A stretch of DNA of 39,884 nt from a virus. The first letter of the stretch is position 1; every line of letters begins with the position of its first letter. The stretch lies in IMG/VR virus record IMGVR_UViG_3300009149_000105, positions 1 through 39,884 of that record; one strand, given 5' to 3'. Made by a program: the position numbers and the translations under genes. Positions 22,244-32,500 of this stretch are shown one piece after another. The notes below the pieces were generated by a model. It was not told the origin of the DNA. It ran no database searches and saw nothing but the letters and a program-made list of their open reading frames with translations.

Positions 22244-22558
22244 TCAGATTATCTGCGAGATCAAATAGGCGGTTACGAGTGCTTGACTAATTGCCAAGAT
22301 CGTTTTTGCGATCTCGGCCCAGTTTGCGTTACGCTTCCTCGCATCTGTTTCAAGTGTCTCGGTGCGATGTCCTAGTGCCACGATATCGTCCCCTCTCTTT
22401 ACACAGGGCAACTTGCCAGACCCCTCTTGCAGTCCGTTTATATCCTTCTGGATAATAGCGATGTTCGTATTGATAGCAGGGATCAACTCTCGCATCACTT
22501 TACGCACATCGGTATGAATCGCATCTAGTGTTTCTAGTGCCCTAGCATCAAATGACAT
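22244..22558 (-). CDS. Small coiled-coil/membrane protein, XhlA-like
   Basis: 104 residues. A helical N-terminal part with regular hydrophobic spacing (VRKVMRELIPAINTNIAIIQKDI) is followed by a C-terminal hydrophobic segment (KTILAISQALVTAYLISQII). This is the layout of XhlA-type holin accessory proteins. A good AGGAGAACC site precedes the ATG. Assignment is by architecture only. Confidence 0.5.
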   Translation of the reverse strand: MSFDARALETLDAIHTDVRKVMRELIPAINTNIAIIQKDINGLQEGSGKLPCVKRGDDIVALGHRTETLETDARKRNANWAEIAKTILAISQALVTAYLISQII

Positions 22559-22695
22559 GGTTCTCCTTGTAAGCTAATTGGTGGTCTCTAGGATTCGTCG
22601 GATATGGTCTCTTCAGCTTCGTCGGATTCTTGAGCAACCGCAGCCCGCATGATTCGCTGTTCATATTGTACAGCATCTGCACGCCACCTTCAACT
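22559..22695 (-). other. Intergenic stretch with possible short reading frames
   Basis: Two short minus-strand frames exist: 42 codons starting at 22676 (or GTG at 22682) that run into the start of the next gene, and a Glu/Ala-rich frame in another phase without a good start. Neither has a convincing ribosome-binding site. CTTCGTCGGAT occurs twice. I see nothing else. Confidence 0.3.
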
Positions 22696-22881
22696 CTACT
22701 CCCACCGCCCCCCCGGCCACATTTGCACCAGCCAGCGCGTGATATAGCCGCCCACTAGCAGTAGCATGCCGCCGCCTAGCATCAGCGCGTGAGCCGCAAG
22801 CAGCGTCGCTACGTTGTGCCAGGTGTGCAGCGCTAGCCCATAAGCCAGCGTAATTAGCCCCAGCTTCTCAAGTAATGTCAT
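22696..22881 (-). CDS. Small membrane protein, two helices
   Basis: 61 residues with two hydrophobic segments (LGLITLAYGLALHTW and AAHALMLGGGMLLLVGGYI) and a short basic/aromatic tail. Chosen for AAGGAGAGAGG just before the ATG at 22881; an alternative ATG at 22923 overlaps the stop of the upstream gene (ATGA) and adds 14 residues. With the XhlA-like gene downstream it could belong to a second holin system, but it has no family match. Confidence 0.55.
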   Translation of the reverse strand: MTLLEKLGLITLAYGLALHTWHNVATLLAAHALMLGGGMLLLVGGYITRWLVQMWPGGRWE

Positions 22882-22919
22882 TGCCTCTCTCCTTTTAGAA
22901 ATTACGCTGATGCGTTTGT

Positions 22920-24413
22920 TCATTCGCTCGCCGATGCACTAGCTGATTCACTTGCAGACCCACTTGCTGATTCACTAACACTCTCACTGGCGGATCCAGA
23001 AATGGATTCGCTTGCTGATGGAGACTGGCTGGCGGACCCAGAAACCGACTCACTAGCGGACGGTGACTGGCTCGCGCTCTCACTTACTGACTCACTAGCT
23101 GATCCACTGGCGCTGCCACTTATTGTGGGCGATTCACTAGCTGACCCACTTGCAGACGGTGACTGGCTCGCCGACGGTGACAAGCTAGCCGACGGCGACA
23201 AGCTGGCTGACGGCGAAAGACTCGCACTACCACTAGCTGATTCACTAGCAGACGGTGATTGACTTGCGCTTCCGCTAACGGACTCACTGGCTGATCCGCT
23301 TACGGATTCGCTTGCGGACGGTGATTGACTTGCACTCCCACTTATGGACTCGCTAGCTGATGGTGAAAGGCTTGTACTTCCGCTAGCAGATTCACTAGCC
23401 GATTCACTTGCGGATTCACTTGCTGATTCACTCGCGCTACCACTAATGGTGGTTGATGCACTGGCCGATGCGCTAGCCGATGGCGACAGGCTAGCTGATT
23501 CACTAGCTGATGGTGACAGGCTTGCGCTGCCACTAATCGACTCGCTTGCTGACGGTGATTGACTCGCGGACGGCGATTGGCTTGCCGATCCACTTGCACT
23601 TGTCTCTGCAAGATTAGCAGCCTTCAATAGTTCAATTGTCACTATCTGAGAAGTTTTTGTATTGCCCGCAGCGGCGGTCCCCCAAGTAGCAGTTACATCT
23701 ATAAGAAGCTGTGCCGTCGTGTCAATTGTCGTAGTGCTTGTTTTGGTCATTCGATGACCAGAGTCATCGTTATATTCAAACATCCCCGATGCAACTACTG
23801 TTCCTGATCCTCCTACTGTTCGACACACAATGTCTACATTTAGCGACCAGCCCAATTCAGCTATCCCACTTAGAAGAGTTACCACACCCGTACTACATAC
23901 TTCTGTGCCTCCAAGTTTGGCTATGATATTTAGTGTGGGCGTTCCGGTGTCACTTAAATAACCGTATAGCGTTAGGCGAATAATTGTACCGATATCAAGT
24001 TCATTCGCGAGTAAGAATTTGTTCCCACGACCAGTGCCTAGCAGGGTGGTTTCATTTATAGTATCAGCAATTGTTTTATTCTCGGTTTGAGAGAACAACA
24101 GCCTGATTGTGCCGGTCTCTGATACTGTTACTCGTGCTGCAAGTTGATCTAGCGCATCATCGGCGTCCCCTGGATCTGCGTCTCCATCCCAGTCGGTGTC
24201 ATCGTTTGGCGTATAGGTTAAAACAGAAGAATCTAAAGCATTAACTCGTTGCCAGTTTGTACCATCAGAACTTGCTATACCGCCCACCGCGCCAGGCAGC
24301 GGCAGGTGAATTTGCAAAGCACCGTCTTCCCAGTCAGAAGCATGGAGTGTAGGATCAGCTATCGACTGAGTAGCACGCGAGCCTTGCAGATCCGTTCCTC
24401 TTGTTTCAGGCAT
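22920..24413 (-). CDS. Serine-rich repeat tail fibre or surface protein
   Basis: 497 residues. Residues 1-~265 are non-repetitive, with a beta-rich fold ([31 protein letters not shown]) suggesting a virion-attached head domain. Residues ~268-497 consist almost wholly of SAS, SPSASES, SGSASES units, an extended serine-rich stalk. Such stalks are often O-glycosylated in bacterial adhesins. It lies in the fibre cluster downstream of the tape measure and hub. Three glycosyltransferase-like genes lie in the same module. Confidence 0.7.
   Translation of the reverse strand: MPETRGTDLQGSRATQSIADPTLHASDWEDGALQIHLPLPGAVGGIASSDGTNWQRVNALDSSVLTYTPNDDTDWDGDADPGDADDALDQLAARVTVSETGTIRLLFSQTENKTIADTINETTLLGTGRGNKFLLANELDIGTIIRLTLYGYLSDTGTPTLNIIAKLGGTEVCSTGVVTLLSGIAELGWSLNVDIVCRTVGGSGTVVASGMFEYNDDSGHRMTKTSTTTIDTTAQLLIDVTATWGTAAAGNTKTSQIVTIELLKAANLAETSASGSASQSPSASQSPSASESISGSASLSPSASESASLSPSASASASASTTISGSASESASESASESASESASGSTSLSPSASESISGSASQSPSASESVSGSASESVSGSASQSPSASESASGSASLSPSASLSPSASLSPSASQSPSASGSASESPTISGSASGSASESVSESASQSPSASESVSGSASQSPSASESISGSASESVSESASGSASESASASASE
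22922..23607 (-). repeat. Low-complexity repeat encoding the Ser-rich stalk
   Basis: About 690 bp of imperfect 6-, 12- and 18-bp units based on codons for Ser, Ala and Ser-Pro/Glu/Gly. Synonymous codons vary between units, so the protein pattern is kept while DNA identity is broken. Open frames on the opposite strand here (LADSLADG-type repeats) are by-products. Confidence 0.85.
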
Positions 24414-24457
24414 CTAAGTCTCCAACATTATGCTACCAGATACATTCTGCTATCATC

Positions 24458-25516
24458 CTATGTTGCTTTCCCGAAGATCACATCGCCGATATAGATTGCT
24501 GCGGCGGGTGATGGTGGCGTACTCCCGCTACTAATTGAATCTAGTTCATAAATGTCTTCTATGACATCAGTTATATCTACACTGGTCCAATCCGTCCCAT
24601 TAGCAGAATAAGCAAGGTTGTACGGCCTGGCTACTGCTGTATATCCCCCCACAACCCAAATTAGCGTTGCTCCTATATAGGCGTGCGACACTACTAAACC
24701 GGCACCGATGGCAATGGCACCGAGTCCAATAAAGTCTTCTCCATTATTGGAGGTAGCAAGCGTGTGTGCCGTTGTTGAAGGTGTTGCGCAAGCAACAAAT
24801 AGGTCGTTTGCCAAATCCAAAGAAAGGCATCGTTTGTCAAAGGGATCAAGTCCCCATCCTCCCCATGAAGACGGCGGATCTCCAGCAATGTAACCTAGTG
24901 TATTGTGTCTGTAAGCGCTGTCGTAGCCACTCACAATCCATCTGCTCTCGTTTTCGTCCCAGAGCATATCCGTCATGTAATCGTAGAATGGCCGAGTGGC
25001 GGAGTTATACCAGCCGGGGACTGCTGTCCAATTGATGCCATTGTAGGAATAATATAGATACCAACAGGTATTACCGGTAGCCAAGAAGTAGCTGCCGTTC
25101 CAACGAATTTTGTTACAGAAAGCGTTGAAAGCAGTAGTTCCGTCCGGTTCGTAGGTCCAGTTTATTCCATCATAGGAGTAGGCTATATTATGAGAACCGT
25201 ACTCCTCGTCTACGTATCCTTCGCCACCAACTACCCATATAGACCCATTCCAGCAAACGGCGTTGGCACCTTCTGGGAATATATCACGACCAAGACCGAC
25301 CCAGTCTATTCCGTTATAAGAATAGGCCAGTGTATTCCCGCCTTCTGTCCAATCCCATCCAGCCGCAACCCACAGTTCTCCATTGTAAGCAACTCCATAA
25401 CAGGCATTATCAAATATACCGGCACCAGTTACAGCCCAATCCACACCATTCGTGGAGTAGGCTATGTTGCCAGCGCCAATCCCCTGTTTGCCCACAGCTA
25501 CAAATAATGCTTCCAT
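24458..25516 (-). CDS. Beta-propeller (Asp-box/BNR-like) tail fibre protein
   Basis: 352 residues with at least six copies of a Y/T-S-x-N/D-G-x-D/N-W motif (YSTNGVDW, YSYNGIDW, YSYDGINW, YSYNGINW, TSNNGEDF, YSANGTDW), spaced about 45-60 residues apart. Strands such as NGELWVAAG and NGSIWVVGG lie between them. This is the repeat pattern of Asp-box propellers (sialidase-like fold). No catalytic set is visible, so receptor binding is more likely than hydrolysis. Confidence 0.7.
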   Translation of the reverse strand: MEALFVAVGKQGIGAGNIAYSTNGVDWAVTGAGIFDNACYGVAYNGELWVAAGWDWTEGGNTLAYSYNGIDWVGLGRDIFPEGANAVCWNGSIWVVGGEGYVDEEYGSHNIAYSYDGINWTYEPDGTTAFNAFCNKIRWNGSYFLATGNTCWYLYYSYNGINWTAVPGWYNSATRPFYDYMTDMLWDENESRWIVSGYDSAYRHNTLGYIAGDPPSSWGGWGLDPFDKRCLSLDLANDLFVACATPSTTAHTLATSNNGEDFIGLGAIAIGAGLVVSHAYIGATLIWVVGGYTAVARPYNLAYSANGTDWTSVDITDVIEDIYELDSISSGSTPPSPAAAIYIGDVIFGKAT

Positions 25517-25517
25517 G

Positions 25518-26495
25518 TTATTCTGTATAATACGGCAGCAAAGCTGTCGTCCCCCTTGCTATCCCCGACCAGTGATAGAAGTCGCCAGAGCTGACGTACA
25601 CAGCATATCCCGCGCTCCCTGTCTCTGCCAACAGCTCCGCATCATGGGCGTCGATACGTCCGCCGTTCGCCATGTACACAGCATACGCCACGCCGGTTGC
25701 GTTCGCTACGTCAATAGTCACATTAACGAGTGTCATCGTGATGTCGCCCACGCCTTCGACAAGCCCATAGATTGCGCCCGCGTCATCCTCGCTGCGGGCA
25801 ATGCGTAGGTTCTCAAGGGCTGTTGCGTCGCCACCAGTGAGTTGCCCATCAAGAGTTGAACCCTCGCGGGACAGCCCGATCAACTTGCCGTTCGCCAGTG
25901 TCCAGGGGCCGCCAGTGATTGTGCCTGCTGGTAGTTCTAGTACATCCCCCGCTGCCATAGCTGCAAGGGCGCTTGTGAGTCCGCCATCGGTGAATGCGTA
26001 TTCCGCTACCGGATCTCCGCCAGAGTCATACAGCAGGAGCGTGTCTCCGCCCAGACCCCACGTAATGCCGCTGACGACATCAAGCCCGGGCCCTTCGACC
26101 ATAGTGCCTGGCGCGATATCTACCCAATTCGTGCCGTCGTAGAACAACAGCAGCACTCTGTCGCCGGTGAGCACAAAGTCGTATCCGCCGGTGATGACGA
26201 TATTCCCTGTCCCGTTCTTGACGGTGATCGTGTCCCCGGCGTCTGCAGAAATGGCCAGCGGCTGTCCGGTGAGTCCTCCGTTAATGGTCACCAGATCATC
26301 AGTGACGCCAGCTTCGGCGGCAATGATATAATAGTTCAGGGCAACCGTGATAACACCCACTGCGATTGTAAGCGTGCTCGCGTCAAACAGGCGGATGAGG
26401 TCTGCAGAAGGCGCAGAGCCATAGCCCCCGCCCCCGAAGTAGCTCATGAGGGGGTCTACGTCACCCCTGACATTGCGTTTCTTAACGGGGAACAT
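25518..26495 (-). CDS. Tail fibre/minor tail protein with beta-helix segment
   Basis: 325 residues. The start is Gly-rich. ~50-165 is a beta-rich domain repeated in many phage tail proteins (ISADAGDTITVKNGTGNIVI, LFYDGTNWVDI). ~200-325 looks like a right-handed beta-helix (LANGKLIGLSREGSTLDGQL, then LENLRI, NVTIDVANATGVAYAVYM, AELLAETGSAGYAVYVSS). It is placed 1-3 bp from its neighbours in the fibre cluster. Probable role in host recognition. Confidence 0.6.
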   Translation of the reverse strand: MFPVKKRNVRGDVDPLMSYFGGGGYGSAPSADLIRLFDASTLTIAVGVITVALNYYIIAAEAGVTDDLVTINGGLTGQPLAISADAGDTITVKNGTGNIVITGGYDFVLTGDRVLLLFYDGTNWVDIAPGTMVEGPGLDVVSGITWGLGGDTLLLYDSGGDPVAEYAFTDGGLTSALAAMAAGDVLELPAGTITGGPWTLANGKLIGLSREGSTLDGQLTGGDATALENLRIARSEDDAGAIYGLVEGVGDITMTLVNVTIDVANATGVAYAVYMANGGRIDAHDAELLAETGSAGYAVYVSSGDFYHWSGIARGTTALLPYYTE

Positions 26496-26498
26496 GGT

Positions 26499-27653
26499 TT
26501 ATAGTACCGACCATTGAGCTAGGAGGGCATCCAAGCGATCGTCTTCTGTGTCCAAGACAACGCGCAGACTTGGGGTTGAGTCGTCATATTCCAATGTCAT
26601 CATCTGTCCAACTCGCTTTCTGTCCCAAGAAGATGAGAACAAGTCCGGCGTGGGGAACAGGTCGTTAATGCGTAGATACCCACCCCCACGTTTAATGGGA
26701 TACCACAAGGGCCACTTCGATCCGTAATTGTCGCGAATGTGCGGAGATGTGATAGGCATAGCACGTTTTAAAAGAGGCAACTTCTGTTTGTTGAGTATCA
26801 GATCCCGATATTGATCTGCGGCGTCGGACGTTAGCAGCCCTCCCGTAGCCGCAATTTCTCTTGTCCAGAAATCAGACTGGCTATCAGAGTCAGAAGCCCA
26901 AGTGGTTAGAGTTTGCTCGTTCCCAACAATGTCTCTGTAAATAACAATCACGCGATTCGCGAGGTCTTCTATGTTTCTCTCTTGAGTAACGCCGTTGCCG
27001 CCCAGATTCGCCTTTACTATCTGCCAGTTAAATGTCCCGTCATCTACCTGCGCCCGGAAGAATGGTATAGGTTTTTGCGGCGTAACACCGTTAAACGCAG
27101 CACTGCGCATCCAATAATTCCACTGGCTGTAACTGGAATCACTCATTTCAGAGAGCTTCTTGATAACATCGCCTGGATAAAGTCCGTAGTCAGAAAGATC
27201 CCAATTCCCGTCCTCGCTTAGCGAGAACGAAGTTTCGTCGATATTGCTATGATCGTCACTAGCTACATCAACGAAGTTCGTTAGTGACGCTTTGATAATA
27301 GCACTAGATGTTTGCGATAATGAATAGTCCGTATCGTCGAACTCGTCAAAGTGTCTAAACCACGCGCCGCGACATAATACAGTGCAGCCAAATGGAGCTA
27401 TTGCAATTCCATATATCCAACTGTCAGCAACTGGGTAATCAAGATATTGGTCAAGTGTTACCACACGCTTACCGAGGTTATCCTTATAGAACTGATAAGC
27501 AGAAACAGGATCAAGGGCATAATCGAACTCTACGGCCTGTACTCCTCCTGGGATCTCCCACAATATCCGCGTGCCACTACAGTGAGGCGAAAGATCCTTT
27601 TTGTAGACAGGTGTGTTTAAGTCGTTTGTGTAGAGATAGTTAAACAAAGGCAT
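26499..27653 (-). CDS. Tail hub/endopeptidase-like (Tal) protein
   Basis: 384 residues between the Dit-like protein and the fibres, the position of the baseplate hub in siphoviruses. Strands LWEIPGGVQAVEFDYALD and WIYGIAIAPFGCTVLCRG and the late GGGYLRINDLFP followed by LEYDDSTPSLRVVLD fit hub proteins. No peptidase motif is evident. Its start overlaps the Dit stop by one base. The assignment rests mostly on order. Confidence 0.55.
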   Translation of the reverse strand: MPLFNYLYTNDLNTPVYKKDLSPHCSGTRILWEIPGGVQAVEFDYALDPVSAYQFYKDNLGKRVVTLDQYLDYPVADSWIYGIAIAPFGCTVLCRGAWFRHFDEFDDTDYSLSQTSSAIIKASLTNFVDVASDDHSNIDETSFSLSEDGNWDLSDYGLYPGDVIKKLSEMSDSSYSQWNYWMRSAAFNGVTPQKPIPFFRAQVDDGTFNWQIVKANLGGNGVTQERNIEDLANRVIVIYRDIVGNEQTLTTWASDSDSQSDFWTREIAATGGLLTSDAADQYRDLILNKQKLPLLKRAMPITSPHIRDNYGSKWPLWYPIKRGGGYLRINDLFPTPDLFSSSWDRKRVGQMMTLEYDDSTPSLRVVLDTEDDRLDALLAQWSVL

Positions 27654-29554
27654 TACGTTGTACCCAATAGGAATCTAGATCTAGGGCGATATCTGATTGC
27701 AACCAAAATGTAGTTATTTAAGAACCAGCGATTTGTATCGCTCGTGTCCTCTAGGATAAATGTGAACTGGTTATCGCTAACGGGTGAAAGGCTAGGAACC
27801 TCTCCCAGTAGCGTATAAGACGACTTATATCCAGATCCCGATCCGCCATAAGTTACCTGTTTTTCTGAGTCCATATATACATTTGCGAAATCTGTTCCGC
27901 CAGAATCAAGAATCATGAAAGTAGGTGCAGTCAGCATAAAAAAGTCTATCCTGACATCCCCAGTCGCAGAGCCGGATGAACGCATGGCTTGCACACGAAC
28001 AATAGTGGTGTCGAAATTAGACTGGCCTCCAATCTCTGCGGGGTCCGTGATGTCAACGATGCCGCTATACTGGACTAGCCACTTGAGGCGCGTTTCAGAT
28101 TCTGCCTTCTCGCTATACTCGAACGACGCTTCAGATCCCTTTTGAATACCGATTCTGTAGTAAAGAGAACCGTCACTCCCATCGTCGTATACACGAGCAA
28201 AAGCAGCGAACTTTCCATTATAGACTCCTCTGGTTGAGCTTAGTGTTTTTGACGCCAGTGTAGTCCAAGAAGTAGCCACGGACACAGCTGAATATTCATC
28301 ACCCAGAGACGAAACGTCCGCAGTCCCGCTTTCATCCTGAATAAAATCGTCAGACTCGCTCCATGCGCCTACATCGCGGATCACGTAAACCCTGTCTGTG
28401 TTATTGCTGCTGGGGCACGAAAACTTTGTGAGGGCATCTATGTCACCAGGGACATCCGTGACAACAATGAAGTTCTCTTCATTTTCTGTCTCGTCCCAAA
28501 CATTTCCAGCATAGTAGCGGCTTGACCATGCCGTTGGTATACTTGTGTCTCCAATATAGGCGTAAACCTTATCAACAGAGAAGGTTGTCGCCTCAGATGC
28601 GTCACCGCTGTCCCGATAACATAGCATCTGGAATGCGCCAGTGTCATTGACTTGCCCTGTTACGGTTAAGCGCCTCCATGTGTCCCCTGCTGCGTCAACG
28701 ACAGTTACTGTCGACGCTCCATATGTAGCAGACCCCAGATTAACGCTACCCGACCCACTGCCAATACTAACAGATCGCGCCTCAAGTGTAATTTCATCTG
28801 CGCCGTCGCTGCGGTAAACCCAAGCATATAGGAGGAAATCTGTTCCAGACGATCCTGTCCAATACGCATTATTCCCATCACCGCCAATACCTTCTGTGGA
28901 CGAATCGTCCGTAACAACCTTTTGACTTTGCCAACCAACAAGATAATTCGTCGTGTCTATGCTTGTTGTGGGGGAGCCTGTTTCTTTCCAACCGTTCGCG
29001 AGCCCGTCAGAGTCAGTATCTTTAACAAACCCAGGGTTAGAAACATAATTATAGAGGAGCTCTTCGTCCCCATAGCCATACGGTTTTGTTTCAAGTGTGA
29101 TAGTAATCTCCCCGTCACCGCGACGCCTGTGGAACTCGTCCAAAAGAGATTGCCCGTTAGGAGCGGCTGTGACAACGTCGTAATACGTCGCGTTCGTCGC
29201 ACCATCCATTTTGATGTAGAGGCAAACCTTGTCTATATCTCCTATGGTGTTTGATCTCTCAGCCTGAGACATCAGCTTTCCAAATTCGGTAATAGAGTTT
29301 GCCAATGTGTCTGCCTTGGTTGCGCTGTCCTCGTCTCCGCACTTGAATCTCATGGGCCATAAGCGATTACCGTCTCTGTGACGAACCATGTCGTCGCCAT
29401 CCTGCCAAGCGCTCTTGTGCATTACGTTCTCTGGCTCAGGAACGCCCATCTCAGTCCCAGGGACGAGTAATTGGAAGTTATCCGTATCAGCAGATAAGGA
29501 AAGCTTTGGCGTGGTTGTTTCCTCACCTACAAAAAAGTAAATGTTGTCTGCCAT
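27653..29554 (-). CDS. Distal tail protein (Dit-like) with carbohydrate-binding-like insertions
   Basis: 633 residues. Residues ~1-160 resemble a Dit N-terminal belt (LWPMRFKC, YYDVVTAAPNGQSLLDE, ITITLETKPYGYGDEELL). ~165-345 looks like a jelly-roll carbohydrate-binding module (NYVSNPGFVKDTDSDGLANGWKE, WRRLTVTGQVNDTGAFQMLCYR), as found inserted in 'evolved' Dit proteins. A second beta-rich domain follows. It overlaps the tape measure end by one base. It forms the ring between tube and hub and may help bind surface glycans. Confidence 0.65.
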   Translation of the reverse strand: MADNIYFFVGEETTTPKLSLSADTDNFQLLVPGTEMGVPEPENVMHKSAWQDGDDMVRHRDGNRLWPMRFKCGDEDSATKADTLANSITEFGKLMSQAERSNTIGDIDKVCLYIKMDGATNATYYDVVTAAPNGQSLLDEFHRRRGDGEITITLETKPYGYGDEELLYNYVSNPGFVKDTDSDGLANGWKETGSPTTSIDTTNYLVGWQSQKVVTDDSSTEGIGGDGNNAYWTGSSGTDFLLYAWVYRSDGADEITLEARSVSIGSGSGSVNLGSATYGASTVTVVDAAGDTWRRLTVTGQVNDTGAFQMLCYRDSGDASEATTFSVDKVYAYIGDTSIPTAWSSRYYAGNVWDETENEENFIVVTDVPGDIDALTKFSCPSSNNTDRVYVIRDVGAWSESDDFIQDESGTADVSSLGDEYSAVSVATSWTTLASKTLSSTRGVYNGKFAAFARVYDDGSDGSLYYRIGIQKGSEASFEYSEKAESETRLKWLVQYSGIVDITDPAEIGGQSNFDTTIVRVQAMRSSGSATGDVRIDFFMLTAPTFMILDSGGTDFANVYMDSEKQVTYGGSGSGYKSSYTLLGEVPSLSPVSDNQFTFILEDTSDTNRWFLNNYILVAIRYRPRSRFLLGTT

Positions 29555-32500
29555 TATGACGGAACCCTCCTATATGAAATCAACCGCGACAACTCCTCAG
29601 ACATCGACTTCGCGAATGCTTGCCCAACCTGCATATTAGGAACAACGATCTGTCTTATTTCAACCAGCGGACCAGATGACATGATTGTATCTGTGCCCTC
29701 TGGGGCAGAGAGAGCCACGTCGGCAGCCGCGCCGCCGTCCAGCGCAGAGAAGTCGCCAATCATGCCGCCGACCCACGAGCCTACCGCCCTGCTCGTCTCT
29801 GAAATCATGTCGTCGAACGACTGCACGATAGCGGAGTTCATGTCAGGGATGATAGAACCCCCAACAACTTCATCCTGAAGTTCCCGGAATTTCCGCAACA
29901 TGTTATCAATCATCCAGTTGATTTCCATGAGTACCCTGTCAACCGTAGTCTCGAAGTCAAGCACGCCCAGTTCCATTGCCTCAAAAGCGGTGACCACAGC
30001 CGTTTCCAGATCTTCGGTCGCGGTCGTGAAGAGTTCATAAAAGCCACCGGGGCCAATGATATTGTCCACTACTGTCCCGATAGCTGTATCCAAATCGTCC
30101 CAACTGGTGATCATGTCCACGGAGGCTGTATCGGTGTCGTCTCTCAGGATCCCGGTGTCTTTTCCGAGGGTGTCAATATATCCAGACGTGTTGGCTTGCG
30201 CCGTATTGATATCTTGATCTAGCGTGCCCCAGTCCAAGCCAAGATCTGTGAGCAAGGTTGCTGCGTCTGCGCCAAATGTGCTAAGCACAGTACCCATATC
30301 TGTAATGGCGGTGCTGGACTCGACAGTCTTTCCAGAACTGATGCGTGCATATGCCTCCCAGTCTGAGCCTGTGACAACAAGATCTTTCGAGATGTCAGAA
30401 GTTGCTCCCGCGGTCTCGCTCTCCAAGCTGGCAATGGTGCCCATAATCCCAGCCAGGGAGCCACCAAAGATGCTCTCTAGGCCCCCAGCTTCGGCGCCAA
30501 TATCCCCAAGATCCCCTTGGATGTCCCCAGAAGCGTCAGAGGCGGCTGTGCGCAAGTCGCCGAATCCAATCCCGATCCCCCCAAGTGCTGTGGCGGCTGT
30601 GGTTTCTGCAGTCTTTGCGTCTGTTCCAAGAGTTGATAGCGATACCCCAACATGTCCAGAGGACGTCTCTGCCTCTGTCGCCAATCCGCTCCAGTCTATA
30701 CCGAGTGCCTTGAGAACGCCGCCGAGAACATCCCACAAAATTATGGCTTTCTCGACAACCCAGTCCTTGGCCTTTGTCATCCACTCGTTAATTTTGTTGG
30801 CCCCTACAGCAAACGCGGCAACAACGCCTACAAAGATATCCTCCGAGCCAGGCACAAGCCAGTTGGCGAGGGACCCAATAAAAGCACTCGCCCAGCCCAA
30901 GACGGCACCGAAAACGGTTAGTATTCCACCCGCAACGAGTTGGAACATTCCTTTCATGAAAGTCCAGGTGCTCGATAATACCGCGGCTGCGCTTGAGCGG
31001 AATCCTTCTATGTCGCCGGTGATAATCGCCCATATCATCTTGAGAGCATTAGAGAAGAAGCCTATGACACCCGCAAGAATATTGACAATGCCCGTCACAA
31101 ACATAATAAGACCTGGCAGGGCCGTTGCGATTGCCCCCGTTATAGTCTTCACAATGATTGTCATGATGCCAACGATGCCGCGCCACAGTAGATAGAGGAT
31201 GGGCGCAACAACATCCCAGAGATCAGCGAATGCCTGTCCGAGAGCGACAAGCGCCTCTCCAAGCTCTGGGGCGGCCAGGGTGTCTCCCAACTCCTTAAAT
31301 ACACGGGAGAACCAATCCAGGTTTTCAACGATTCCTGTTACAAGCCCCCCGATGGCGATTGCCGCGATAGCTATCCCGGCAATCAGTAACACAAAGGCCA
31401 GCAAAGCCACGCCGACAACAGTTCCCAGGTTTAGCCCAAGCGCCGCCAATCCTGTGGAAATTTTTCCTATCGTCGTCACAAATGCTACGATCGGTCCGAT
31501 ATTGGAGATAATTTTGATAAGCCCCGCGATTCCAAGCGCGAAGAGTGCAATTGCAACAGCTATACCAAGAATGTCGCCGATATGCTCCTTTATTGGATCA
31601 AAGATAGCCCCTATCCCTCCACCATCTTCTCCGCCACTGAGCGCATCCTTAATGCGCCCCATTCCAGTCTCAATGCCAGTCTCAATGCCAAGCACGAACG
31701 TGTCAAATCCGGTCTTAATCTCGTCAAATATGCCCCAAAGTGTGCGCCCGAAATCATAGGCGTCGCCCACTTCTTTGCTGGCGAACCAATCTTCTGCGGA
31801 GAGGGGATAACCTTCGGGTATTTTTCCGCCGCCGAGTGCCCAGAAGAAGGTCTCGATTGCTTTCTTGCCTTCTGCGGAGGTTGCGACAGAAAGTTCAATT
31901 CCCTTCATAAGCTCTTCCCAGTCGCGGATAAACTCCTCAAAGTCCCCAAGGTCACCGCCAAGGTCAATACCGGACAATGCGCCCGCGAATTCACCCGCAG
32001 CGCCAGCCGCAGCTTTCAGTGCTTTAGCCATAGCCCCCGCCGCACCAGCTTGGCTATCCATCAGTGCTTTTTGATCTGCGAGCAAATCCAGTTCGTCTAA
32101 GTAATAGTCTACCAGTCCCTCATGGGTATTTAGTTGCCCTTGTAGAACATCAAGCTGGTCCTCTGCCGCATCGACAACACCCTCCTGCGCGGTCTCCTCG
32201 TCTTCTAGGGTTACCAATTGCTCGTCGCGTTCGTAGCGCGCCTGAACGATTGAGGATAGTTGCTGCAGTAGTGGCTTGCCGCTCTTTGTGATCGCCCGCA
32301 CCTGGCGATCATAGGTCTTGTTGATCCCCTCACGCAAATCGCGGATCTGTTCAAGCTTATCAATCTCTTGATCGTAGACTTTCTGTGCGGCGTTGACTCT
32401 AAGTTGCAGTTCCAGGTATCTTGCAACCATGTCGCCCATCTCGCCCATGCCACTGGAGATCTTGTCCAATACGCTCTGTGAGATTTCCCCGGTTGCTTGG

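Noticed and set aside
22920-23607. Possible CRISPR array
   Set aside because: The repeats are short, imperfect and in frame with a Ser-rich protein; there are no uniform repeats with unique spacers.
30224-31195. Long plus-strand frames rich in Pro, Ser and Ala across the tape measure gene
   Set aside because: Shadows of the tape measure coding sequence; no starts with ribosome-binding sites.
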